Of a DNA stretch of 5,267 nucleotides, positions 1 through 5,267 are shown one piece after another. The notes beneath the pieces are model-generated. The model did not search any database. It was not told where the DNA came from and worked only from the letters and a program-made list of their open reading frames with translations. The number at the start of each line of letters is the position of its first letter. Position 1 is the stretch's first letter. The position numbers and the translations under genes were made by a program. Location of the stretch: contig CAYPTW010000141.1 in the NCBI GenBank assembly GCA_964413755.1, forward strand, positions 1-5,267, given 5' to 3'. Source of the DNA: XN24 sp964413755. GTDB taxonomy: Bacteria > Pseudomonadota > Gammaproteobacteria > Steroidobacterales > XN24.

Positions 1-98
1 CGCACGCCCGCGAACACGCGCCAGCCGCGGCGGGCGAGCTCGAGGGCGGTGCTGTGCCCGATGCCGGTCGAAGTGCCGGTAACCAGTACGTTCTTCAT
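1..98 (-). CDS. Short-chain dehydrogenase/reductase (SDR), N-terminal fragment
   Basis: Only the first 32 codons lie in the window; the rest continues beyond its left edge. The visible protein begins MKNVLVTGTSTGIG and continues through a helix to RGWRVFAGV. This is the opening beta-alpha-beta of a classical SDR Rossmann fold: the TGxxxGIG dinucleotide-binding motif (Thr7, Gly8, Gly12, Gly14) and then the second strand. SDRs are NAD(P)H-dependent oxidoreductases; the substrate cannot be told because the catalytic Ser/Tyr/Lys region is absent. The start is ambiguous between two adjacent ATGs (first bases at 101 and 98). I chose 98 because an AGGTGA site sits 4 bases upstream of it but only 1 base from the other. 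The stop of the upstream Calx-beta/CFI-box gene overlaps this start, so the two are probably co-transcribed and translationally coupled. Confidence 0.85.
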   Translation of the reverse strand, partial: MKNVLVTGTSTGIGHSTALELARRGWRVFAGV

Positions 99-1570
99 CA
101 TGTCACCTGCATTCGCTTGCGTCGGCGGCGGAGATTCACGGCGCCGGCCAGCGCGAGAATGAACCCGAGGGCGGTGGCCAGCGGGTAAGTCACTGCCAGC
201 ACCACCGGGGTGAGCACGGCACGGGTGAGCGCGCGCAGGCCGTCGTGGCGCGCAATGAACTCGGCCACGGGCGGCGAGTGGCGGTAATAGAACGCGACCA
301 GGCCCCGCCCCGGCGCGCTCTTCATCAGCACGCCGTCGCGGAAGGCGCGCAGTGTGTTCACGTGCGGGTGCATCCAGCTGCCCCAGGCGGCGGTAGCGAT
401 GAAGCACTCGCAGAAGCCACGGCAGTCGTTGCCTGCGCCGGCATCGGCGGCAATGGCCACGGTGGCCGCGCGACCTTCCGGGTCGACGCCGGCCAGCGCC
501 GAGGGCGCCGCCAGCGCGACCTGGAAGCTGCGCCGCTCGCGGTCGTCGTCACCGGCGATCAGCTCCACGGCGAACGTCTGGCGCGTCTGGCCGTCGGCGA
601 ACACCAGCGCCGCGGTGGCGGCGACGTAATCCCGGCCGGCGATGGCGGCATTGCTGCCGCTGCCGTCGAGCGTCACCCAGTTGATCGTCGCCGTACCCGT
701 GCTGCCCCGGTTGCGGTCCACCGTGAACACCACGCTGCCGTCGTCCTCTCCCACCTCCGGCGTCTCGGTGAAGATGGAGAACTCACCGGCGCGCTCGGCG
801 GCGGGCTCCTCGATCACGACCAGCGGGCCCAGGCCGGTGAACGCGGCGCGTCCGTCCGGCTCCGGCGTCGCCAGCACCACGCCCAGGGTGCGCGGGAACA
901 GCGGCGTGGCGCGGGCGATGGTCGAGAGCGGCACCTGTTGCGTATCCAGGTCGTTGGCGGCGAACTCGACGGTCGTGGTCAGGTCGCTGAAATCGATGCC
1001 CAGGCCGGCGCTGAGGGGGACGGCCAGGAGGACGCCAGACACCGCCTGCGCGTCGAGTCCCGCGCGCGCCACGTCGATGGGTAACTCGCTGCCGGCAGTC
1101 ACGCGACGCACCGCAAGCCCGGGCAGGGTCAGGTCGGCGTCCGCGGACTCGTCGTCCTCTATCTGCAGGAGCAGCGTGGTTTCCCGGCCCAGCGTGGCGC
1201 TGCTCGGATTGGCCAGGGTCAGCGAGGCGTAGCGTGTGCCGTCCACGGTGGTGTTCTGCAGCGCCTCCAGCGGCACCCGCGCGAACAACTCGCCCGCGGG
1301 CACCCGGACCACGCCCAGCGGGAGTTCCACCGTGAAATCGGTGCCGAGAGAGGCCGTGCCGCCGAGGCTGACGTTGAGCACGGCAGTAGCGTCATCGCTG
1401 GTATCGCCACTGCGCAGGACGGTGATTTCGCCGCTGGCGCCCTCTGCCAGGTCCAGTCGCGGCGCGGCGAACTCCAGCACGCCGGACGCGTAGCCGGGCG
1501 GGCCCCATGCGACAGCCATGAGCCACAGCGCGCATACGGCGGCCGGACGGGAGTTGCGGTTCTTGGGCAT
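98..1570 (-). CDS. Secreted/surface Calx-beta protein with CFI-box C-terminal sorting-type domain
   Basis: A 490-residue exported protein. Residues 1-29 look like a Sec signal peptide: basic start, hydrophobic core around 10-22, likely cleavage after PPGYA (Ala28). Three Calx-beta-like immunoglobulin-type units follow: about 31-141, a diverged one about 145-258, and the clearest at 262-374 with GRDY (312-315), FADGQT and an acidic GDDDRE turn (340-345). Such units fold as beta sandwiches and often bind calcium. At 383-389 is a cysteine cluster (C383, C387, C389) opening CFIATAAWGS, then a conserved-looking stretch with AFRD and YYRHSPP. This matches the CFI-box-CTERM domain, a putative C-terminal sorting or processing region. 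A hydrophobic helix (about 452-478) and a basic tail (RRRRKR, 481-486) end the protein. The start has GAGG ten bases upstream and places the signal peptide correctly; the open frame extends further upstream only as antisense of the CHAD gene. Cellular role unknown; adhesion or surface display is inference. Confidence 0.88.
   Translation of the reverse strand: MPKNRNSRPAAVCALWLMAVAWGPPGYASGVLEFAAPRLDLAEGASGEITVLRSGDTSDDATAVLNVSLGGTASLGTDFTVELPLGVVRVPAGELFARVPLEALQNTTVDGTRYASLTLANPSSATLGRETTLLLQIEDDESADADLTLPGLAVRRVTAGSELPIDVARAGLDAQAVSGVLLAVPLSAGLGIDFSDLTTTVEFAANDLDTQQVPLSTIARATPLFPRTLGVVLATPEPDGRAAFTGLGPLVVIEEPAAERAGEFSIFTETPEVGEDDGSVVFTVDRNRGSTGTATINWVTLDGSGSNAAIAGRDYVAATAALVFADGQTRQTFAVELIAGDDDRERRSFQVALAAPSALAGVDPEGRAATVAIAADAGAGNDCRGFCECFIATAAWGSWMHPHVNTLRAFRDGVLMKSAPGRGLVAFYYRHSPPVAEFIARHDGLRALTRAVLTPVVLAVTYPLATALGFILALAGAVNLRRRRKRMQVT
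103..108 (-). promoter_or_regulatory. Ribosome binding site of the SDR gene, inside the upstream gene's last codons
   Basis: On the minus strand the bases read AGGTGA, four bases before the ATG at 98 and one base before the ATG at 101. The site lies within the final codons of the upstream gene, whose TGA stop (100-98) shares bases with both candidate starts. This geometry favours the second ATG and suggests coupled translation by terminating ribosomes. Confidence 0.5.
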
Positions 1571-1660
1571 GTGCGAGAAACCTCGGATGGCGCTCTCTGC
1601 GGCCATGATGCGTCCGGCCGCGGCTGACCGCAAATGCCCTCCGCCCGGCGGCCGGCTGCG

Positions 1661-1669
1661 TGCTAGAGT
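1661..1669 (+). promoter_or_regulatory. Possible extended -10 promoter for the CHAD-rhomboid-permease-flavoprotein genes
   Basis: The bases TGCTAGAGT read as an extended -10 element: TG, one base, then TAGAGT, which matches TATAAT at four of six positions. It would start transcription near 1676 and leave a leader of about 15 bases that still includes the GGGAG ribosome site. No good -35 hexamer is found 16-18 bases upstream, as can be the case for extended -10 promoters. In such GC-rich DNA this local AT-containing patch may still be chance. Confidence 0.25.
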
Positions 1670-1680
1670 TGGCGCCGGCC

Positions 1681-1685
1681 GGGAG
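1681..1685 (+). promoter_or_regulatory. Ribosome binding site of the CHAD gene
   Basis: GGGAG ends five bases before the ATG at 1691. It decides in favour of this start over internal ATGs at 1772 and 1778 (Met28 and Met30), which lack an equally good site. Confidence 0.55.
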
Positions 1686-1690
1686 TCAAC

Positions 1691-2539
1691 ATGGACAGCG
1701 ATAGCAAATCTGGCATCGGGAGTAACGTCCCGGAAGAAGCGGCACCGGACGCCCCGGAGGGCGCCGGCGGGATGGTCATGGCGTTGCTCGATCGCTCCGT
1801 GGCGCGCCTCGAGGATCCGTCCCTGCCGCCGGCCTGGGTGGTGCACGAGGTGCGCAAGGACCTGAAGCGCACACGCGCCATGCTTCGCCTGTGCGGGCAG
1901 GAGCTTTCGACGCGTGCGGCGGAGAAACGTTGCGGCGCGGCGGCGCGGGCACTTTCGCACCTGCGCGACGCGGATGCGGCGGAAGAAACCGTGGCCCGAT
2001 TGCGGCCGCGCGCCGACACGGCTGAGCTGCGCGCCCTGGACGAGCTGAGTGCCTGGGTGGCACGCCAGCGCGAGCCGCGCAATGGCGCGGGCGGCCTGCC
2101 GCGTCCCCTGGCGACGCAGGTAGCGGGAGAGCTGCGCGCGGTGCGCACGAGCCTGGACGCCCTGGCGTTCGAACGCATGGACGCCGCCGCACTCGACGCC
2201 GGGCTCGCGGCCGCCTGGTCCGATGCCGCGCGTGCGTACCAGCGGGCGGCACACAAGCCGAAGATCGAGCGCTTCCATGATTTCCGCAAGGCGGTCAAGC
2301 GCGAGCTCTACCAGCGCGAGCTGTGCGGCCGGCCGCTGCAGCGCATGGAACGCGCCACCCTGAAAAAGCTGGCGGACGTGCTCGGTGAGCTGCAGGACCT
2401 GGAGGTGCTGCATTTGACGGTGCGCGCAGCCGGCCGGTGGCGCGGCCCCCTGAAAAAGCTCATCAAGCGCACGGCCCGCGAGCTGAAGGGTCGGGCGCTG
2501 CGCCTGGGGAAGGGACGCTACGGGGGGCGGACATCCTGA
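1691..2539 (+). CDS. Stand-alone CHAD-domain protein (probable polyphosphate/polyanion binder)
   Basis: A 282-residue soluble protein made almost wholly of one CHAD domain (conserved histidine alpha-helical domain) after an acidic, probably disordered start of about 28 residues. CHAD domains are two pseudo-symmetric helical bundles, and both halves show here. His52 begins HEVRKDLKRTR and His196 begins HDFRKAVKREL, each a helix with His and regularly spaced Arg/Lys. Each is followed by a matching loop-helix, LSHLRDADAAEE (88-99) and LGELQDLEVL (231-240). In characterised members this basic surface binds inorganic polyphosphate. No signal peptide or membrane segment is seen, so it is cytoplasmic. 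The CYTH (triphosphatase) domain often fused to or near CHAD is absent from the protein and the window. The C-terminus from 250 on is unusually rich in Lys/Arg (GPLKKLIKR to GKGRYGGR), which fits polyanion binding. It is the first gene of the rightward set, 37 bases before the rhomboid gene. Function beyond binding is unknown. Confidence 0.88.
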   Translation: MDSDSKSGIGSNVPEEAAPDAPEGAGGMVMALLDRSVARLEDPSLPPAWVVHEVRKDLKRTRAMLRLCGQELSTRAAEKRCGAAARALSHLRDADAAEETVARLRPRADTAELRALDELSAWVARQREPRNGAGGLPRPLATQVAGELRAVRTSLDALAFERMDAAALDAGLAAAWSDAARAYQRAAHKPKIERFHDFRKAVKRELYQRELCGRPLQRMERATLKKLADVLGELQDLEVLHLTVRAAGRWRGPLKKLIKRTARELKGRALRLGKGRYGGRTS

Positions 2540-2576
2540 GTCCCACCTCTTTCGCTGCCTTCCAGGCCAGGCTTGC
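2540..2576 (+). other. Short gap between CHAD and rhomboid genes
   Basis: These 37 bases hold the modest ribosome site (AGG at 2569-2571) of the rhomboid gene. No promoter and no terminator hairpin with a T-run are visible, so transcription from the CHAD gene probably continues into the rhomboid gene. Confidence 0.5.
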
Positions 2577-3251
2577 ATGATCCCGCTACGCGACGAAAAC
2601 CCGGTGCGTATCGTGCCCTTCGTCACCTGGGGCGTGCTGGCCGCCTGCGTGCTTGCGTTCGTGGTGCAGTTTTCCCTCGGGGCGGAAGGGTTCAACCGCA
2701 TCATTTTCGGGCTCGGCGTGATCCCCGCGGTGCTGTTCGGGCATGCCTACCTGCCGCCCGAGATCGCCCTCGTGCCGCCCGCCGTGACCGTGGTCAGCTC
2801 GATGTTCCTGCACGGCGGCTGGATGCACCTCATCGGCAACATGCTCTACCTGTGGATATTCGGCGACAACATCGAGGACCGCATGGGCCACCTGCGCTTC
2901 CTCGTCTTCTACCTGGCCTGCGGCGTGGCCGCGGTGTTCGCCCAGGCGGTGCCGGCGCCGCAGAGCGTGGTGCCCATGGTCGGCGCTTCCGGCGCGATTT
3001 CCGGCGTGCTGGGCGCCTACCTGCTGCTGTTTCCGCGCGCCCGGGTACTGGTGCTGGTGCCGCTGGGTTTCGTGCTGCAGGTAATCAGGCTGCCGGCGGT
3101 CTGGGTGCTGGGGTTATGGTTCCTGGTGCAGCTGCTGTCCTCGCTGATGGCGCCCGAGGGTGAAGGCGGGGTGGCTTTTCGTGCCCACCTCGGCGGATTC
3201 GTCGCCGGGCTCCTGCTGGCGCCGGTGTTCCTGCTCGGCAGGGCGCGATGA
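2577..3251 (+). CDS. Rhomboid-family intramembrane serine protease
   Basis: A 224-residue polytopic membrane protein, full length for a minimal six-helix bacterial rhomboid. It cleaves single-pass membrane proteins inside the lipid bilayer with a Ser-His dyad. The catalytic serine lies in GASGAISG (GxSG, Ser138) and the catalytic histidine in FRAHLGGFVAG (His204). The HGGWMHLIGN motif (His79, His84, Asn88) supplies the oxyanion-hole His and Asn, and is followed by YLWIFGDNIEDRMG, typical of the family's loop and third helix. All residues needed for activity are present, so it should be an active protease and not a pseudoenzyme. The ATG at 2577 has a modest AGG five bases upstream and opens directly before the first helix (about 14-33). 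Its TGA overlaps the next gene's ATG as ATGA, which implies translational coupling. The substrate is not known; the only exported protein with a C-terminal helix in the window is the divergent Calx-beta/CFI-box protein. Confidence 0.93.
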   Translation: MIPLRDENPVRIVPFVTWGVLAACVLAFVVQFSLGAEGFNRIIFGLGVIPAVLFGHAYLPPEIALVPPAVTVVSSMFLHGGWMHLIGNMLYLWIFGDNIEDRMGHLRFLVFYLACGVAAVFAQAVPAPQSVVPMVGASGAISGVLGAYLLLFPRARVLVLVPLGFVLQVIRLPAVWVLGLWFLVQLLSSLMAPEGEGGVAFRAHLGGFVAGLLLAPVFLLGRAR

Positions 3252-4195
3252 GCCAGGGCGGGGCGCATACGCTGTTGCGACAGGGGCCCGCCGAATGGGG
3301 CCTGCTGTTCGGCCTGGTCGCCTTGTGGGGCAGTTCCTTCATGCTGGTGCGCGTCTCCCTCGACGCGTTCACGCCGGTCGCGGTGACGGCCGGCCGGCTG
3401 CTCATCGGCGCCGGCGTCTTGCTGCTGGTGTTGCTGGCGACGCGCCGGCGTGTGCCCCGGGATGCGCGTAGCTGGGTGTTCTTCAGCATGATGGCGGTGA
3501 TCGGCAATGCGCTGCCGTTCTTCCTCATCGCCTGGGGGCAAGCCAGGATCCCTTCGGGGCTGACGGGGATTCTGATGGCGGTGATGCCGCTGGTGGTGCT
3601 GGTGCTGGCGCATTTCTTCGTCGCCGGAGAACGCCTGAACGCCAAGCGGCTGGCGGGTTTCATGCTGGGCTTCGTCGGCGTGGTGGTGCTCACGGGTCCG
3701 GAGGCCGTGGCGGCTCTCATCGGCCAGGACGCGTCGCTGGCGAGCCAGCTGGCGGTGCTCGGTGCCGCGGTGTGTTACGGCGTCGCGGCCATCGTGGCGC
3801 GACGGGGGCCGGCGCTGAACCCGGTGGTGACCGGGGCCGCCGTGCTGTCGATCGCGGGCGTCCTGGTGGGCCTGGGCCTGGTTGCCGGCATCGCGGGCCA
3901 GGGTGCCGGCGGCGCCGTGCATGCGCCCGTCGGCATGGCGCCGGGCCTGGCGCTCGCGGCGCTGGGCGCACTCTCGACCGGCCTGGCCACCGTGGTTTAC
4001 TTCAGCCTCGTGGCGCGTGCCGGCCCGACCTTCCTGTCGCTGATCAATTACCTCATCCCGGTGTGGGCCGTGGTCCTCGGGGCACTGGTGCTGCACGAGA
4101 GGTTGCCGCCGCGGGCGTTTGCCGCGCTCGGCCTGATTCTTGCCGGCGTGGTGGTGGCCCGCTGGCGGGCGCGGCGCCCCGGAGGCCTCGCATGA
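3248..4195 (+). CDS. EamA/DMT-superfamily permease
   Basis: A 315-residue inner-membrane protein with about ten hydrophobic helices, the usual length for drug/metabolite transporter (DMT) permeases with two EamA units. The halves (about 17-150 and 165-305) repeat each other. Near the end of each is a matching loop plus helix: AGERLNAKRLAGFMLGFVG (126-144) and LHERLPPRAFAALGLILAG (282-300). The first helix carries LWGSSFMLVRVSL, and IPVWAVVLGALVLHERLP (270-287) is a hallmark of the family. Family members export or import amino acids, nucleosides, drugs or other small metabolites; the sequence gives no substrate, though exporters are common. The ATG overlaps the rhomboid stop as ATGA, with AGGG (3240-3243) four bases upstream. 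The stop overlaps the next gene's start the same way, so it is the middle of a coupled three-gene run. No key motif appears damaged. Confidence 0.93.
   Translation: MSQGGAHTLLRQGPAEWGLLFGLVALWGSSFMLVRVSLDAFTPVAVTAGRLLIGAGVLLLVLLATRRRVPRDARSWVFFSMMAVIGNALPFFLIAWGQARIPSGLTGILMAVMPLVVLVLAHFFVAGERLNAKRLAGFMLGFVGVVVLTGPEAVAALIGQDASLASQLAVLGAAVCYGVAAIVARRGPALNPVVTGAAVLSIAGVLVGLGLVAGIAGQGAGGAVHAPVGMAPGLALAALGALSTGLATVVYFSLVARAGPTFLSLINYLIPVWAVVLGALVLHERLPPRAFAALGLILAGVVVARWRARRPGGLA
4181..4185 (+). promoter_or_regulatory. Strong ribosome binding site of the flavoprotein gene
   Basis: GGAGG lies inside the last codons of the permease gene, six bases before the ATG at 4192. It is the best Shine-Dalgarno match in the window and fixes the start of the flavoprotein, whose ATG overlaps the permease stop. 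Confidence 0.75.
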
Positions 4196-5267
4196 GGGTG
4201 GTGGTGGTCGGCGGCGGCTACGCGGGACTGGCGTGCCTGGCGCGGCTGGCGCGCGTGCTGCCGGATGCCGAGCGACACCTGGTCGATCCGGGACGCTGGC
4301 ATCTGCGCCGCACCCTCTTGCACGAGACCCTGCGCAAGCCGCTGTACGAGCTGCGGGCAAGCTTCGGCCCGATCGCGCGCACCTGGGATTTCCAGCATCA
4401 CGTGGCCAGGGTCGACTGGTCGCCTGAGCGCCTGGCGCGCTGGTCACGCGAGGGGCGCCTGCCGCTCGGCGGCCGCGAACTGGCATTCGACGCGCTGGTG
4501 CTGGCCACCGGCCTGCCGGGCCTGCGCGGCCGCGCCTCGCGCAGCAAGAATCCGCCCGTGCCGCTGGAAAGCCTCGCCACGGGCGACGGCGTGAATGCTT
4601 TCAAGCGCCTGGCCGCGGCCGAGGACACGGCCTGGGTGGTCGGCGCCGGCGCCAGCGGGCTGCAATGCCTGTTCGAGCTGGCGGCCGCGCGTCCGGAGGG
4701 CGCGCCACTGGGACTCATCGAGGCTTCGGGCACGATCCTGCCGAATGAGCCGCGCCGCCTGCGCCGCATCGTGCACAAGCGCCTGGAAGCGCTCGGGGTG
4801 GAGGTGCTGATGAACACGCGCTTCGAGGGCGCCGGGCGCGGGCGGGTGCAAGTCAGCGGCCCGGACGGCGAGGACGCGCTGCCTGCCGGTGGCGTGCTGT
4901 TGTGCACCGGGCCCACGGCGCAGCCGCTGCAAGCGGATGCCTCGGGGCGCGTGCTGTCCCGCGGGCGGCCGCTGCCGCGCATCTACGCCGCGGGCGACTG
5001 CGCGCGCTGGCGTGATGTCCCGTTCGATGCCGCCACTGCGCAGACGGCGGTGCGCAAGGGCCGCCATGTTGCGGAGACGATCGCCCGCCTGGCCGAGGAC
5101 CGGGATCCCGAGGCGTGGGACGACAGGCAGCTAGGCTACATTCTCAGTCTCGGGCCGAGCGACGCCGTCGGCTGGGTGCTCGCCCGCGCCGCACTGTTGC
5201 GGGGATTGCCGGCGGTGGCCGCGCGCGAAGCGATCGAGGCGCGCTGGGACCTGCTGCTCGCCGGCGT
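4192..5267 (+). CDS. NAD(P)/FAD-dependent oxidoreductase, NDH-2-like, C-terminally cut by the window
   Basis: The frame stays open for 358 codons and runs off the right edge, so the C-terminus is missing. It is a two-dinucleotide-binding flavoprotein. Residues 2-13 (RVVVVGGGYAGL) are the FAD Rossmann motif, with Asp32 as the acid ending the second strand. LVLATGLPG (102-110) is the ATG motif. WVVGAGASG (148-156) opens the nested NAD(P) domain. IYAAGDCA (264-271) is the second FAD contact, followed by TAQTAVRKGRHVA (282-294), the helix that in NDH-2 enzymes lies near the quinone site. YILSLGPSDAVG (316-327) resembles the NDH-2 C-terminal region. Glu177 in LGLIEASG ends the second strand of the NAD domain, which usually favours NADH over NADPH. 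There is no CxxxxC pair, so it is not a disulphide reductase. A role as a type II NADH:quinone reductase at the inner membrane is plausible but unproven. The usual Glu after GxGxxGx in NDH-2 is Gln158 here. Coupled to the permease by ATGA. Confidence 0.88.
   Translation, partial: MRVVVVGGGYAGLACLARLARVLPDAERHLVDPGRWHLRRTLLHETLRKPLYELRASFGPIARTWDFQHHVARVDWSPERLARWSREGRLPLGGRELAFDALVLATGLPGLRGRASRSKNPPVPLESLATGDGVNAFKRLAAAEDTAWVVGAGASGLQCLFELAAARPEGAPLGLIEASGTILPNEPRRLRRIVHKRLEALGVEVLMNTRFEGAGRGRVQVSGPDGEDALPAGGVLLCTGPTAQPLQADASGRVLSRGRPLPRIYAAGDCARWRDVPFDAATAQTAVRKGRHVAETIARLAEDRDPEAWDDRQLGYILSLGPSDAVGWVLARAALLRGLPAVAAREAIEARWDLLLAG

Larger units (their letters stand above)
1661..1689 (-). promoter_or_regulatory. 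Weak candidate leftward promoter for the Calx-beta gene
   Basis: On the minus strand TTGACT (1689-1684) matches the -35 consensus at five of six positions. Eighteen bases on is TAGCAC (1665-1660), a poor -10 with three of six matches. It would overlap the candidate rightward -10 and give the Calx-beta transcript a leader of roughly 80 bases. The support is the good -35 and its position only. Confidence 0.15.
1571..1690. other. Divergent intergenic region between the two gene sets
   Basis: These 120 bases separate the starts of the leftward Calx-beta gene and the rightward CHAD gene, so they should hold promoters for both directions. GAGG (1584-1581, minus strand) is the probable ribosome site of the leftward gene. 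I see no strong sigma-70 promoter, no convincing operator palindrome and no terminator-like hairpin. The short inverted GGCC/GCCGGC stretches are expected at this base composition. Confidence 0.6.

Noticed and set aside
245..1084. A plus-strand open frame of 279 codons opposite the Calx-beta gene.
   Set aside because: The product is Arg/Gly/Ala/His-rich with no domain, and the minus strand encodes a well-structured exported protein with family motifs.
1525..1540. Cys13 in the signal region of the Calx-beta protein as a lipoprotein attachment site.
   Set aside because: The preceding residues AAV and the position at the start of the hydrophobic core do not fit a lipobox; a signal peptidase I site near Ala28 fits better.
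1612..1628. Imperfect palindrome (GTC...GAC flanks) in the divergent region as an operator.
   Set aside because: Only about ten of seventeen positions are symmetric and the centre is GC-only, which is expected by chance at this composition.
2557..2572. GCCT...AGGC inverted repeat after the CHAD gene as a terminator.
   Set aside because: The stem is only four base pairs and no T-run follows; it is too weak to stop transcription.
1571..2704. The minus-strand frame of the Calx-beta gene stays open far upstream, through the whole CHAD gene, which would give an N-terminal extension of 378 residues.
   Set aside because: The extension is the antisense of the CHAD gene, has low-complexity Arg/Ala/Gln-rich content with no domain, and would bury the clear signal peptide that starts at 1570. 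Long stop-free antisense frames are normal in such GC-rich DNA.
3017..4486. A long minus-strand open frame of 489 codons opposite the rhomboid, permease and flavoprotein genes.
   Set aside because: Its translation is dominated by Arg, His, Gln and Pro without any recognisable fold, while the opposite strand carries three clear protein families with intact motifs. It is a compositional shadow.
4398..5067. Minus-strand open frames of about 190-210 codons opposite the flavoprotein.
   Set aside because: They lie wholly antisense to a gene with FAD and NAD motifs in order and show only biased composition.

Overview
This is a gene-dense, very GC-rich bacterial segment. Coding frames have strong G/C at third codon positions, genes overlap by ATGA or TGATG junctions, and Shine-Dalgarno-like sites are present. 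The gene content (a Calx-beta protein with a CFI-box C-terminal sorting-type domain, a stand-alone CHAD protein, a rhomboid protease, an EamA transporter and an NDH-2-like flavoprotein) fits a proteobacterium, most plausibly a gammaproteobacterium. That placement is inference from gene types and composition only. No RNA gene, insertion sequence, CRISPR array, prophage gene or long repeat is visible.

Layout: two gene sets diverge from a 120-base intergenic region (1571-1690). Leftward on the minus strand is a 490-residue secreted or surface protein with three Calx-beta-like units, a CFI-box domain, a transmembrane helix and an Arg/Lys-rich tail. Its stop overlaps the start of a short-chain dehydrogenase/reductase (SDR) that leaves the window after 32 codons. 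Rightward on the plus strand are four genes: a CHAD-domain protein, then after 37 bases a rhomboid-family intramembrane serine protease, then (ATGA overlap) an EamA/DMT permease, then (ATGA overlap) an FAD/NAD(P)-dependent oxidoreductase that runs off the right edge after 358 codons.

How they may work together: the three right-hand genes are probably translationally coupled and co-transcribed with the CHAD gene. No single pathway is obvious. The CHAD protein should bind polyphosphate or another polyanion in the cytoplasm. The rhomboid cleaves membrane helices, the permease moves a small metabolite, and the flavoprotein oxidises a nicotinamide cofactor. The most suggestive relation is that a protein with a motif/helix/basic-tail C-terminus is divergently linked to an intramembrane protease, which recalls the known pairing of GlyGly-CTERM proteins with rhombosortases. 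Here that link is only a hypothesis. Otherwise the window looks like ordinary chromosomal gene content.
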